Assembly: GCA_944324965.1 (NCBI GenBank)
Contig: CALUYH010000001.1
Coordinates: 106,816 to 170,815, forward strand
Direction of reading: 5' to 3'
DNA from: Candidatus Avelusimicrobium gallinaceum
Lineage (GTDB): Bacteria > Elusimicrobiota > Elusimicrobia > Elusimicrobiales > Elusimicrobiaceae
DNA: 64,000 nucleotides
Shown here: in pieces, positions 16,548 to 25,599 of the stretch
Numbering within the stretch: position 1 is the stretch's first letter
How the letters are laid out: each line of letters opens with the position of its first letter
Notes under the pieces: generated by a model
What the model was told of the DNA's origin: nothing
Databases searched by the model: none
The model's input: only the letters and a program-made list of their open reading frames with translations
Program-made: the position numbers and the translations under genes

Positions 16548-17063
16548 TTTACCCATACTGTATCCCGCCAGGGCGGGTTTACCCTGATAGAACTGTTGGT
16601 GGTGGTTTTGATTATTGGCATTTTATCGGCGGTGGCACTACCCCAATACGAACAAGCCGTGGCCAAAAGCCGCTATATGAGCCTGATGCCTCTTTTGCGG
16701 GCTATTTCGGACGCGGAAAACGTGTATTATCTGGCCAATGGCCAATATACGTTGGATTTTACCCAGCTGGATATCACCATGCCGTCGGGCGCCAAAACCA
16801 CTACGCCCAATCGGATTGATTACGATAAATTTTATTGTCTGCTGCGTACCGGTTCTGCCGACAAAGCGGCGCAATACTCTTCGTACTGCAACAGTACCTA
16901 CGAAAATATGCCTTCCCTGGAAAAATACTTTGCGGAACAAAATTTTATTTGCTGGGGCGGTACGGACAAAAAGGACCGGCTGTGTTACAGCATTTCCGGC
17001 AAAAAAACGCCCGACCGCAGCAATAACAGCGGCTCCTCCAACACCGGGTACACCTTCCAATAA
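16545..17063 (+). CDS. type IV pilin-like protein 1
   Basis: 172 residues. Prepilin leader MFTHTVSRQGG, then FTLIELLVVVLIIGILSAVA: Gly-1, Phe+1 and Glu+5 for prepilin peptidase processing and subunit assembly. The N-terminal helix continues into YEQAVAKSRYMSLMPLLRAI. The globular part contains the VYYLANGQYTLDFTQLDI segment shared with the other two pilins here, and four cysteines. It stands alone, away from assembly genes. Whether it is a major pilin, a minor pilin or a pseudopilin cannot be told. Confidence 0.85.
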   Translation: MFTHTVSRQGGFTLIELLVVVLIIGILSAVALPQYEQAVAKSRYMSLMPLLRAISDAENVYYLANGQYTLDFTQLDITMPSGAKTTTPNRIDYDKFYCLLRTGSADKAAQYSSYCNSTYENMPSLEKYFAEQNFICWGGTDKKDRLCYSISGKKTPDRSNNSGSSNTGYTFQ

Positions 17064-17085
17064 CGGATTGCTTGTATAGAAAAAC

Positions 17086-17111
17086 AAAACCCCGGCGGCA
17101 ACCGGGGTTTT
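17086..17111. terminator. Bidirectional terminator between pilin 1 and holA
   Basis: AAAACCCCGG / CCGGGGTTTT with a six-base loop, placed between convergent genes. Confidence 0.85.
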
Positions 17112-17129
17112 ATATTGGGGCAAACGGGC

Positions 17130-18140
17130 TTATTTGTTAAACAGCGTAAGCAAAATACCTTTGAGCAAAATTTTCGGGTCGGCCGAGGTGGAAGATTTAA
17201 ACGCGCTGTCGGCGTCTATGATGCGGTTTAAGGCGTTTAAAAAGTTCTTTTGCGGGGGGAACGCGCGCGCCTGATTGACCAGGCGGCTTTCCCAATACAT
17301 CAGCCCCGCCGCCCGCAAAATTTCGGCCGGTGCCAGGCCCGTTTCGCTCAAGCGTTTGATGCGCGCCATCTTTAAAATCGGGAACGTCATCTTGCTCAAA
17401 ATCGCCACGGGTTCTTCGCCGTCGTCCACCAGTTTGTCCACCAGTTTTACGGCGCGGTTTTTGTTGCAGGCGGTAATGGCGTTGGAAAGTTCAAAGGGGT
17501 TTTCTTCCTTGCTAAAGCCGATGCAGGCCAGCACGTCTTCTTTCGTGATGCTTTTGTTGGCGCGGTCGGCAGTGTAGAGGGAGATTTTTTCAATTTCGTT
17601 TTCCAGCGCATTCAGCTCGCTGCCGACGCTTTCGCACAGCAAGTCTACGGAATTGAAATCCGGCTGGAGGCCTTTTTCCTGCATTTTTTGGCGCACCCAG
17701 GCGTTGAGTTCGTCTTTTTTCAGTTCGTCAAAATTCACCACCCGTCCCGCGTCCGCACACACTTCCGCCAGCACTTTTTCCGTCTTCATTTTTTTGGCGT
17801 CGTTGTGCGTCAAAATAAGCGTGGTGGTAGGTAATGGGTTATCCAGATAGCGGATGAGGGCTTCCTTGGGGTCTTTGCGCAGTTTTTCAATGCCGGTCAG
17901 CACTACCAGGCGGTTGTCCGAAAACACGGGCGACGTATTGGCCAGCGCCAGCACTTCGCCCATATCGGCTTTGTCGGCCTCGCTCTGAAAAAAGTTGAAA
18001 TCGTCCGGGTGGAGGATAGAACGAATTTTTTGAATGACCAAATTTTTGCGATAGACGTCTTCCCCCGTCAGCAAATAGACGGGGGATACGGTATTTTTGG
18101 CAAGTTCTGCGTTTAATTTTTCGGCGGTGAGTCTGGGCAT
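17130..18140 (-). CDS. holA: DNA polymerase III delta subunit
   Basis: 336 residues matching HolA: N-terminal SPVYLLTGEDVYRKNLVIQK, then SPVFSDNRLVVLTGIEKLRK, an internal NELENEIEKISLY-like helix, and a C-terminal clamp-loader collar domain. Delta opens the beta sliding clamp for loading. It lies one base after the lptE stop and downstream of leuS, the same leuS-lptE-holA order as in Escherichia coli. Confidence 0.9.
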   Translation of the reverse strand: MPRLTAEKLNAELAKNTVSPVYLLTGEDVYRKNLVIQKIRSILHPDDFNFFQSEADKADMGEVLALANTSPVFSDNRLVVLTGIEKLRKDPKEALIRYLDNPLPTTTLILTHNDAKKMKTEKVLAEVCADAGRVVNFDELKKDELNAWVRQKMQEKGLQPDFNSVDLLCESVGSELNALENEIEKISLYTADRANKSITKEDVLACIGFSKEENPFELSNAITACNKNRAVKLVDKLVDDGEEPVAILSKMTFPILKMARIKRLSETGLAPAEILRAAGLMYWESRLVNQARAFPPQKNFLNALNRIIDADSAFKSSTSADPKILLKGILLTLFNK

Positions 18141-18141
18141 T

Positions 18142-18723
18142 TTATTGCGTAATGGTCGTATATTCGGGGTTGTTCATCACTTTCTTTTTGTTTTCGCTCA
18201 TGACGGAGCCGAACCCTTCCACCGTGCGTTTGACGATGTCTTTGGATAGTTTTTCAAACACCACGTCACGCGCCTGCACTTCGGTCATCCCGCCGGGCAG
18301 GGTGGAGGCGGCGTAAATCTGCGTGCCCAAAAATGCGGGCTCACGCCACACGGGGGCATTGGTGGTTTTGTCCATAAACACCACGTCCAGCCAAATGTCC
18401 ATGCGGTATACGGTGGGGATGAGCTGGCTGTCGTACTGAATCGGCACGTTTAAATAGCGGGAAATGGTGGTGACCACCACGCCTTCGGCACCGTTGTTTT
18501 CCGACACGATTTGGTACGAACCGTCGCGCAAAAATTCGTCGTACAATTCGTTGTAGAACTTATCTTCCAGCGCGAACACTTCGGTTTTGTTTAAGATTTG
18601 CCGCACGGCAATTTTTTTGATGTGCTGCGGCATAATTTGGGCCTGCGGTTTGTACACCGCGCCTTCGCTGGCACACGCCGCCAACGCGGCGGCGGCACAC
18701 AAGACGGACAAGAGTTTTTTCAT
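18142..18723 (-). CDS. lptE: LptE-like LPS-assembly lipoprotein
   Basis: 193 residues beginning MKKLLSVLCAAAALAACASE, a lipoprotein signal with lipobox LAAC. The mature part has the LptE-type pattern: QHIKKIAVRQILNKTE, then DGSYQIVSENNGAEGVVVTTISRY. LptE plugs LptD at the outer membrane during LPS insertion. Sequence similarity alone is modest; the call leans on lipidation and the leuS-lptE-holA order. AGGGAG precedes the ATG at 18723, which is why a 27-residue longer frame was rejected. Confidence 0.75.
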   Translation of the reverse strand: MKKLLSVLCAAAALAACASEGAVYKPQAQIMPQHIKKIAVRQILNKTEVFALEDKFYNELYDEFLRDGSYQIVSENNGAEGVVVTTISRYLNVPIQYDSQLIPTVYRMDIWLDVVFMDKTTNAPVWREPAFLGTQIYAASTLPGGMTEVQARDVVFEKLSKDIVKRTVEGFGSVMSENKKKVMNNPEYTTITQ

Positions 18724-18754
18724 ACACACGCTCCCTTGCCGGGGTTTCCGGCGG

Positions 18755-21268
18755 TTACTTTTGGGGGGCGGCCACAAAGCTGACCATGCGGCCGGGGACG
18801 ACAATCACTTTTTTAATTTCCTGCCCAGCCAAACAGCGCTGCACTTTGGTGCTGGCCTTGGCGGCGGCTTCAATTTCTTCGCGGGAGGCGTTGGCGGGCA
18901 CGGCAATGCGGTCGCGCACTTTGCCGTTTACCTGTACGCCGATTTCCACCGTGTCGTCCTGCATCAGGTCCGGGTTGGGCACCGGCCAGGCGGATTTGAC
19001 CACGAAGCCTTCGTAGCCTTTCTGCTGCCAGATTTCTTCCGTCAGGTGCGGGGCGAAGGGGTGCAGGAGCTTTAAGAACATTTGGAACGTGTCTTGGCTG
19101 ACCTGCGGCAATTTGCTGATGTCGTTAAAGAGCACCATCAGCGAAGAAATGGCCGTATTAAAACGAAAGTTTTCAATATCTTCGCTTACTTTGGCGATGG
19201 TTTTGTTCTTTAAAATTTCGCTCTTGCGCGGATCGGGCTGATCGGAAATTTTTACGGTTTCGCTCCAGCCGGCAACGCGCTTTAAAAAGCGGGAAATGCC
19301 TTCAATGCCCTTCATGTCCCAAGGTTTGCTGGATTCAAACGGACCCATAAACATTTCATACATCCGGAAGGCGTCCGCACCGTATTGGTTGAGGATATCG
19401 TCCGGGTTGATGACGTTTTTCTTGGATTTGGACATTTTTTCAATCATCGGGGAGAGTTCTTCCCCGGTGGTTTTTAAGTAGGCTTTTCCGTCTTTAAAAT
19501 CAATTTCGTCGTAGCCGTGGTAGTTGCCCATTTTGTCCCGGTACGAGAACGCCAAAATCATCCCTTGGTGGCGCAGTTTTTGGAACGGTTCCGGGTGGCT
19601 TACGACGCCCAAGTCAAACAGCACCTGGTGCCAAAAGCGCGCGTACAGCAGGTGCAGCACGGCGTGTTCCGCCCCGCCGATGTAGCAATCCACGGGGCCG
19701 TAGGCTTTTTCAATTTCCGGGTCCACGAGGGCTTTGTCGTTGTGCGGGTCCATATAGCGCAGGTAGTACCAGCACGAACCGGCCCACTGGGGCATGGTGT
19801 TGGTTTCGCGCTTGGCCGGGCCGCCGCAGTGCGGGCAGGTGGTATTTACCCAGCTGTCCACCGTGGCCAGGGGGGATTCCCCCGTGCCGGACGGTTCAAA
19901 TTTTTCCACTTCCGGCAGCGTTAACGGCAGTTGGTCTTCCGGCAGCGGCACGACGCCGCATTTGGGGCAGTGCACCACGGGAATCGGCTCGCCCCAGTAG
20001 CGCTGGCGGGCAAACACCCAATCGCGCAGTTTATACGTGGTTTTGGCGTTGCCTAACCCGCGCTCCGTCAGCCATTTAATCATAGCGGCTTTGGATTCTT
20101 TGACGCGCAGGCCGTTTAAAAAGCCGGAATTGACGAGCTCGCCGTCGCCGGTGAAGGCTTCTTTTTCCACGCCTTGTTCGCTTTTGATTACTTCAATGAT
20201 GTCCAGCCCGAATTTTTTGGCAAAGGCGTAGTCGCGTTCGTCGTGGGCGGGCACGGCCATAATGGCACCGGTGCCGTAGCCCATCAGTACATAGTCGGAC
20301 GTCCAGACCGGGATTTTTTTGCCGTTTACCGGATTGATGGCGTAAGCGCCCGTAAATACGCCGGTTTTGTCTTTGTTTAAATCGCCGCGTTCCAAGTCGC
20401 TTTTCTTGGCGGCTTCGGCCTGGTAATGGGCCACGGCGTCTTTTTGTTCGGGCGTGACAATCTTTTTAAGAATCGGGTGCTCCGGCGATACGACCATATA
20501 CGTCGCGCCGAAAAGCGTGTCCGGGCGGGTGGTGAAGACGGTCAAAATATCGTCGTGCCCGTCAATTTTAAATTTTACTTCCGCCCCGTTGGATTTGCCA
20601 ATCCAGTTGCGTTGCATAGCCAAGGTGCTTTCCGGCCAGTCCAGCGTGTCCAGCCCGGCCAGCAGGCGCTCGGCATAGTCGGTAATGCGCAAAATCCACT
20701 GGCGCAGGGCTTTGCGTTCAATTTCGTGGCCGCAGCGTTCGCACTTGCCGTTAAACACTTCTTCGTTGGCCAGGCCCGTTTTGCACGAGGGGCACCAGTT
20801 TATCGGCACGGTGGATTCGTACGCCAGGCCCTTTTTAAACAGCTGCAGGAAAATCCACTGCGTCCATTTGTAGTATTCCGGGTCCGTGGTGTTAATTTCG
20901 CGGCTCCAGTCGTACGCGAGGCCGATGGATTTGATTTGGCGTTTAAAATTGGCAATGTTTTTATGAGTGGTAATCCGCGGGTGAACCCCCGTGGCGATGG
21001 CATAGTTTTCCGCAGGTAGACCGAAGGCGTCCCACCCCATGGGGTGCAGCACGTCGTAGCCGTTCATTAATTTATAGCGTACCAAAATGTCCGAGGCGGT
21101 GTAACCTTCCGGGTGCCCGACGTGCAACCCCGCTCCGGACGGATAGGGGAACATATCCAGGCAATAAAACTTTTTGCCTTTCGGCATTTTGGGGCTGGCA
21201 AAAAGGTTTGCTTTCTCCCAGCGTTCTTGTTGTTTTTTGTCAATTTGCGGAAAATTATCAATACTCAT
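18755..21268 (-). CDS. leuS: leucyl-tRNA synthetase
   Basis: 837 residues. HIGH motif in [19 protein letters not shown], Zn-finger-like [12 protein letters not shown] / CERCGHE, CP1 editing domain ([32 protein letters not shown]) and KMSKS as [14 protein letters not shown]. All are standard for bacterial LeuRS, which charges and proofreads tRNA-Leu. It heads leuS-lptE-holA. The ATG at 21268 has GGGAG immediately adjacent, too close for good pairing, and TAGAAT eight bases upstream, so a very short leader is possible. Confidence 0.95.
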   Translation of the reverse strand: MSIDNFPQIDKKQQERWEKANLFASPKMPKGKKFYCLDMFPYPSGAGLHVGHPEGYTASDILVRYKLMNGYDVLHPMGWDAFGLPAENYAIATGVHPRITTHKNIANFKRQIKSIGLAYDWSREINTTDPEYYKWTQWIFLQLFKKGLAYESTVPINWCPSCKTGLANEEVFNGKCERCGHEIERKALRQWILRITDYAERLLAGLDTLDWPESTLAMQRNWIGKSNGAEVKFKIDGHDDILTVFTTRPDTLFGATYMVVSPEHPILKKIVTPEQKDAVAHYQAEAAKKSDLERGDLNKDKTGVFTGAYAINPVNGKKIPVWTSDYVLMGYGTGAIMAVPAHDERDYAFAKKFGLDIIEVIKSEQGVEKEAFTGDGELVNSGFLNGLRVKESKAAMIKWLTERGLGNAKTTYKLRDWVFARQRYWGEPIPVVHCPKCGVVPLPEDQLPLTLPEVEKFEPSGTGESPLATVDSWVNTTCPHCGGPAKRETNTMPQWAGSCWYYLRYMDPHNDKALVDPEIEKAYGPVDCYIGGAEHAVLHLLYARFWHQVLFDLGVVSHPEPFQKLRHQGMILAFSYRDKMGNYHGYDEIDFKDGKAYLKTTGEELSPMIEKMSKSKKNVINPDDILNQYGADAFRMYEMFMGPFESSKPWDMKGIEGISRFLKRVAGWSETVKISDQPDPRKSEILKNKTIAKVSEDIENFRFNTAISSLMVLFNDISKLPQVSQDTFQMFLKLLHPFAPHLTEEIWQQKGYEGFVVKSAWPVPNPDLMQDDTVEIGVQVNGKVRDRIAVPANASREEIEAAAKASTKVQRCLAGQEIKKVIVVPGRMVSFVAAPQK

Positions 21269-21418
21269 ACTCCCTTATTCTAACAATTTTCAAGCGAAAA
21301 AATAAGCCCCTGTATTGGGGGCAGTGTAAGGGAGTATCCAATCTGCTGCGTGCCGTTGGAAAAGGGTGGCCCCGGGCCAAAGAGGGACCCGCGGCCCTGG
21401 CGAAGGCAAGCGGGCAAA

Positions 21419-22306
21419 TTACCCGCGGGGGTGGAACTTTTTGTGTTTGTTTTTCAGGTCGCTTACGTCCAAATGGGTGTAGATTTGGGTGGTTGTCAGA
21501 TTGGCGTGGCCCAGCATTTCCTGCAGGCTCCTTAAATCGGCCCCGCCCTGCAGCATATGGCTGGCAAACGTATGGCGGAACAGGTGCGGGTGGAGCGGCT
21601 GGGAAATGTTGGCCTTTCTCCCCAGGTCGGCCAGGTCCTTCCATACGGACACGCGGCTTATTTTTTTGCCGTTTTTATTTAAAAACACTTCGGAGCCGAC
21701 GTTTTTGTCGGCAAAGTGTGCTTCGCGCACGGCCAAATACTGCTCCAGCCGGCGGCAGGCCTGCGGGTGAATGGGCACAAAGCGCTGTTTGCCCCCTTTG
21801 CCAAAAGCCAGCACCCAGCCTTCCTTGGTGTTTACGTTTTCCAACCGCAGGTTGATCAGCTCGCTTACGCGCAGGCCCGCGGCGTAGAGCAGTTCAATAA
21901 TCGTAACGGTGCGTATTTCCGCCAGCGTTTCGGCCGGGTAGGATAACAGGCGGTCCATTTCTTCGCGCGTGAGCTGGGTGGGAATCTTTTGCGCCAGCTT
22001 GGGCGATTTTAAAAAGCGGGTGGGGTCGTCTTTTATTTTTTCTTCAATCAGCAAAAATTTGTAAAAGCATTTCACGGCCTCAATTTTGCGGAACACGCTG
22101 CTGGGGGCCAGCTTTTGCACCACGCGCAGCTGGTAGTTGTACTGGTCCAAAAATTCCGGCTTAATTTGAAGGGGGTCTTTTTCGTTGGCCAGGCAGTATT
22201 CCAGGTAGCTTTCCACGTCGGAGCCGTAGGAGGCTACCGTATTTTTGGAAAGCTGCCGCTCAAAGGTTAAATGATTTTTAAAATCTTCCAGTAACACGTT
22301 ATCCAT
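21419..22306 (-). CDS. XerC/XerD-type tyrosine recombinase
   Basis: 295 residues with an N-terminal SAM-like core-binding domain (FKNHLTFERQLSKNTVASYG) and a catalytic domain: Arg in YAAGLRVSELINL, HPHLFRHTFASHML (HxxR), LGHANLTTTQIYTHL with the last His and Tyr nucleophile. Length and the compact form fit the chromosome-dimer resolvase family acting at dif, not a phage integrase. No mobile element surrounds it. Its ATG lies one base after the glycosyltransferase stop, so the two are translationally coupled. XerC versus XerD is not decided. Confidence 0.9.
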   Translation of the reverse strand: MDNVLLEDFKNHLTFERQLSKNTVASYGSDVESYLEYCLANEKDPLQIKPEFLDQYNYQLRVVQKLAPSSVFRKIEAVKCFYKFLLIEEKIKDDPTRFLKSPKLAQKIPTQLTREEMDRLLSYPAETLAEIRTVTIIELLYAAGLRVSELINLRLENVNTKEGWVLAFGKGGKQRFVPIHPQACRRLEQYLAVREAHFADKNVGSEVFLNKNGKKISRVSVWKDLADLGRKANISQPLHPHLFRHTFASHMLQGGADLRSLQEMLGHANLTTTQIYTHLDVSDLKNKHKKFHPRG

Positions 22307-22307
22307 A

Positions 22308-23768
22308 TCAGGGCTCCGCTACCGGGTGCACGGTCATTAGGCAGACGTCGTTGTCAAAAATAAACGGCGGCTGGTCTTCCTCTATATTATACGTCAGCGA
22401 GGTTTCCATCATATGCATTTGGGTGCACAGGGGTATCAGTACCGGCAGTTTGGGCGTTTGGGCGGCGCGCGCGGCCGTTTGCGGGGTTAAGCGCTCTAGG
22501 CGGAGGGTGGCTCCCGCAGGAACAAAATAGGCAAGCATCGTGCGGAAGGCCGCCTCGGAGTAGCCGGTTTTGTCCATATCCACCACCACCGTATCCGCCT
22601 TTAGTTCGCGCGTGACGAAGGAAAAAGCGTTTTTCAGGCCTTCATATTCCCGTATATATGCAAATTGTTGCGGAATGTATTGCCAGGCCCACGCCAGCGC
22701 CAACAGCGGCACTAAAACCACAAACAGGTGGTGGCGTTGGTACAAATGATAGATAAGCTCCGTCAACAAAATCAGGATACACGGCAAGGCGAGCGTAAAA
22801 TAGCGGTCCATCCATAAATTGTATTTAAGGGAAATTACGGCCACTACCCCCAGCAGTAACAACAATTGCCCCAGCGGAAGCGCAAAATCTACCTGGGCAA
22901 ACAGGCGGCTGCGGTAGGTGTGCACCAGGGACACAACGGCCAATATGCCCAGCATCAAAATCCACGCAATTACAGCCGGAGCGCCCAACAGATATTGCAG
23001 AATTTCCCACGAGGCGCGCGCCCAGGGCGTGGCGTACCACCACATACCGGTAGGGGCGGCCATAATATGGTAGGTTACTGCCAGCCAGGGCGTCCATAAG
23101 GCAAATGTGGCGGCCGTACCCCAAAAAACGGTTTTGCGGGCGGTGCGGTAGCGGCAGGCGTAGCCGAATAAAATAAGCGCAGTGATAAAAAATAATCCCG
23201 CCGCAAAAAAATGGAGGTACGAACCCGCCAAGCCGGAAATAAAAAATACGGCCCATAATTTTTTAGCCGGGAACTGCCCTCCCGCAAGCTGCCGGGCCAG
23301 ACGCAGGGCAACCAGCGTGAAGATAAAAACCGTCAAAATGGCCCACGCATACGACCGCACGTAAAAAGACGATATCGCCAGCGCATTGGATGTGGCCGTT
23401 AAAGCCAGCAAAGTAAATTTTTTAAGCGGGGGCCAATCTTTGGGCGCTCCCCAAAAGCTCACCGCCAGCGTGAGCAGGCCGGCCAGCAAGCTAAACAGCC
23501 GCACCCACACCACGGAAGGTTGGGCCAGGTGGTTCCACCCGTAGAGCAATACGTTATAGAGTGGGGGGTTTACGTCTTTTAGCAGCATTTCCCGCCACAG
23601 GAACGGGAACGGATGGCCCGGGTGGGCCGTGGCCAGGGTGTACATTTCGTCATATAAAAATCCCATATGCAAATCGGTCAGGCGCCGTCCCAGCATATAG
23701 AGCGCGCCTATGGACGCCAGGCAGACGGATAAAATGGTAAGCATTCGGTAGATGCGGGATTTTGACAT
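22308..23768 (-). CDS. GT-C fold glycosyltransferase, family 39-like membrane protein
   Basis: 486 residues with about eleven hydrophobic helices. After helix 1 comes the lumenal-type motif MGFLYDEMYTLATAHPGH and then DVNPPLYNVLLYGWNHL, the acidic and PPLY motifs seen in PMT/ArnT-like transferases that use polyprenyl-phosphate sugars at the periplasmic face. The acceptor is unknown. The start at 23768 puts the first helix at the N-terminus; a 52-residue longer frame was rejected as it lacks membrane or family features. The ATG is six bases from a TATAAT box. Confidence 0.75.
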   Translation of the reverse strand: MSKSRIYRMLTILSVCLASIGALYMLGRRLTDLHMGFLYDEMYTLATAHPGHPFPFLWREMLLKDVNPPLYNVLLYGWNHLAQPSVVWVRLFSLLAGLLTLAVSFWGAPKDWPPLKKFTLLALTATSNALAISSFYVRSYAWAILTVFIFTLVALRLARQLAGGQFPAKKLWAVFFISGLAGSYLHFFAAGLFFITALILFGYACRYRTARKTVFWGTAATFALWTPWLAVTYHIMAAPTGMWWYATPWARASWEILQYLLGAPAVIAWILMLGILAVVSLVHTYRSRLFAQVDFALPLGQLLLLLGVVAVISLKYNLWMDRYFTLALPCILILLTELIYHLYQRHHLFVVLVPLLALAWAWQYIPQQFAYIREYEGLKNAFSFVTRELKADTVVVDMDKTGYSEAAFRTMLAYFVPAGATLRLERLTPQTAARAAQTPKLPVLIPLCTQMHMMETSLTYNIEEDQPPFIFDNDVCLMTVHPVAEP

Positions 23769-23803
23769 ATGCTTATTATAGGAAATTGGGCGTGGGGAGC
23801 AAA
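23766..23803 (-). promoter_or_regulatory. Leaderless promoter of the glycosyltransferase-xer pair
   Basis: On the minus strand: TTTGCT, 17 bp, TATAAT, six bases (AAGCAT), ATG. Confidence 0.55.
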
Positions 23804-23882
23804 ATCTGTTTTTCTGCTGCATTGGCAACAGTTTGGTGGCCCGTGCGACCGGACAAAAGAGGGGCACTCTTTTGAAGGAGCC

Positions 23883-23919
23883 TTGACTCGTTTTTTTTTT
23901 TTGATAAATTTTGGCTATG
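23883..23919 (+). promoter_or_regulatory. Leaderless promoter of pilin gene 2
   Basis: TTGACT, 16 bp that include a run of 12 T, TAAATT, six bases (TTGGCT), ATG. A CAAAAGAG / CTCTTTTG hairpin sits just upstream. Confidence 0.55.
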
Positions 23920-24456
23920 GACAAAATGTATCAAAAAACCCTCCCGGCGGGGAAAAACGCCGGATTTACGCTAATAGAGCTATTAGTAGTGGTTTTAATC
24001 ATTGGTATTTTGGCGGCGGTGGCCGTGCCTCAATATGAAAAAGCAGTGTTAAAGAGTCGCTTTATGAGTTTTATGCCTACTATGCGAGCTATTAAAGAGG
24101 CGCAAGAACGCTACTATATGGCGAACGGAAGCTACACACTGGATGTGACGGCCTTAGATATTTCTATTCCGTCCGGTTGTAAAATTTTTGAGGGAAGCAG
24201 TATTCCTAACCAAATTTTGTGCGGTAAGGATTGGCTATTAGATAATTTAGGGTATGGCTTGGAATCCGCGGGAGTGTTGGAGGCGACCTATTGTCCGGGG
24301 GATAATCAGACAGGCAGTGCTTCTTGCGCTAATTCCACAAACCGGAAAGGACGTATTTCTATGTACTACGATAAGCATACTACCAATGGCGGAAAAATTA
24401 CTTGTACTTCTCCCATAGATGGTTTTTGTAACTCCTTTTTAAACGGCATTCGTTGA
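23917..24456 (+). CDS. type IV pilin-like protein 2
   Basis: 179 residues. A longer leader (MDKMYQKTLPAGKNAG) precedes FTLIELLVVVLIIGILAAVA with Gly-1, Phe+1 and Glu+5. The helix continues as YEKAVLKSRFMSFMPTMRAI, followed by the shared YYMANGSYTLDVTALDISIP block. The C-terminal half is unlike the other pilins and holds several cysteines that may form disulfides. Its DNA looks visibly more AT-rich than its neighbours, which may hint at faster evolution or transfer. It stands alone. Confidence 0.85.
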   Translation: MDKMYQKTLPAGKNAGFTLIELLVVVLIIGILAAVAVPQYEKAVLKSRFMSFMPTMRAIKEAQERYYMANGSYTLDVTALDISIPSGCKIFEGSSIPNQILCGKDWLLDNLGYGLESAGVLEATYCPGDNQTGSASCANSTNRKGRISMYYDKHTTNGGKITCTSPIDGFCNSFLNGIR

Positions 24457-24467
24457 AAATTAAACAT

Positions 24468-24498
24468 AAAACACCCCGCGGAAAGCGGGGTGTTTTTT
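24468..24498. terminator. Bidirectional terminator between pilin 2 and recA
   Basis: ACACCCCGC / GCGGGGTGT stem with GGAAA-type loop, flanked by A and T runs. Confidence 0.85.
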
Positions 24499-24511
24499 GT
24501 TTAAAGCAAAA

Positions 24512-25579
24512 CTACTTTTTGGCGGTTTTTTTGTCGGTCTTAGCGTCTTCCGCTGTGGCTTCCGCGGCGTCGGCCTTTTTGCCGTTGTAGTGGTGGCCGA
24601 GGTATTTGACGTAGAGCTTGTCTTCAATTTCGTCGGCCAAGTCCGGGTTGTCTTTTAAATACTGGCGGGCGTTTTCGGCACCTTGGCCGAGTTTTTCGTC
24701 GCCGTAGATGTACCAGCTGCCGCTCTTTTCAATAAATCCCGCTTCCACGCCTTTATCAATAATGCACGCTTCGCGCGAGATACCCTGGCCCAAAATCATC
24801 GTAAATTCGGCCTGGCGGTACGGCGGAGCCACTTTGTTTTTGGTCACTTTGGCGCGCACGCGGGTGCCGATGATTTCGTCGCCTTTTTTGAGGTTTTCAA
24901 TGCGGCGTACGTCAATGCGCACGGAGGCGTAGAATTTCAAGGCCAGCCCGCCGGGGGTGGTTTCCGGGTTGCCGAACATCACGCCGATTTTTTGGCGCAG
25001 CTGGTTGATGAAAATAATGCTGGTTTTGGTTTTGTTTAAAATGCTGGTCAGTTTGCGCAGGGCCTGGCTCATCAGGCGGGCCTGCACGCCCACGCTGGCG
25101 TCGCCCATTTCGCCCTCAATTTCCGAGCGGGGCACCAACGCGGCTACCGAGTCCACAATAATCAAATCAATCGCGCCGGAGCGGACCAGTTTTTCCGCAA
25201 TTTCCAGGGCTTGTTCGCCGCAATCCGGCTGAGAGACGAGCAACTCGTCCACATTCACACCCAAGTGGGAAGCGTACACCGGGTCCAGTGCGTGTTCCGC
25301 GTCAATAAAGGCCACCGTGCCGCCCATTTTTTGGGCTTGCGCGGCCACATGCAGCGAAAGCGTCGTTTTACCGCCGGCTTCCGGGCCGTAAATTTCAATC
25401 ACGCGCCCGCGGGGCAATCCGCCCACGCCCAAGGCCAAGTCCAGCGACAGGGCCCCCGTGGGGATGGCTTCTATATTTTTAATGCCGCCGTCGCCCAGCC
25501 GGCAAATGGCTTCTTTGCCGAAGGCCTTTTCAATCTGGCCGAGGGCCAGATCCAGGGCTTTTTGTTTGTTTGCGTCCAT
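24512..25579 (-). CDS. recA: RecA recombinase
   Basis: 355 residues. [15 protein letters not shown] at the N-terminus, Walker [43 protein letters not shown], loop L2 region [13 protein letters not shown], and an acidic, Lys-rich tail. It forms filaments on single-stranded DNA for recombination and SOS induction. GGAGGA seven bases before the ATG at 25579 fixes the start. It lies 20 bp downstream of clpC and is probably co-transcribed. I saw no obvious LexA-type palindrome nearby. Confidence 0.97.
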   Translation of the reverse strand: MDANKQKALDLALGQIEKAFGKEAICRLGDGGIKNIEAIPTGALSLDLALGVGGLPRGRVIEIYGPEAGGKTTLSLHVAAQAQKMGGTVAFIDAEHALDPVYASHLGVNVDELLVSQPDCGEQALEIAEKLVRSGAIDLIIVDSVAALVPRSEIEGEMGDASVGVQARLMSQALRKLTSILNKTKTSIIFINQLRQKIGVMFGNPETTPGGLALKFYASVRIDVRRIENLKKGDEIIGTRVRAKVTKNKVAPPYRQAEFTMILGQGISREACIIDKGVEAGFIEKSGSWYIYGDEKLGQGAENARQYLKDNPDLADEIEDKLYVKYLGHHYNGKKADAAEATAEDAKTDKKTAKK

Positions 25580-25599
25580 AAATACTCCTCCCAATCAGG

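Noticed and set aside
21419..22306. Tyrosine recombinase as sign of a mobile element
   Set aside because: It is XerC/D-like in size and sequence, coupled to a glycosyltransferase, and no att repeats, tRNA or phage genes flank it.
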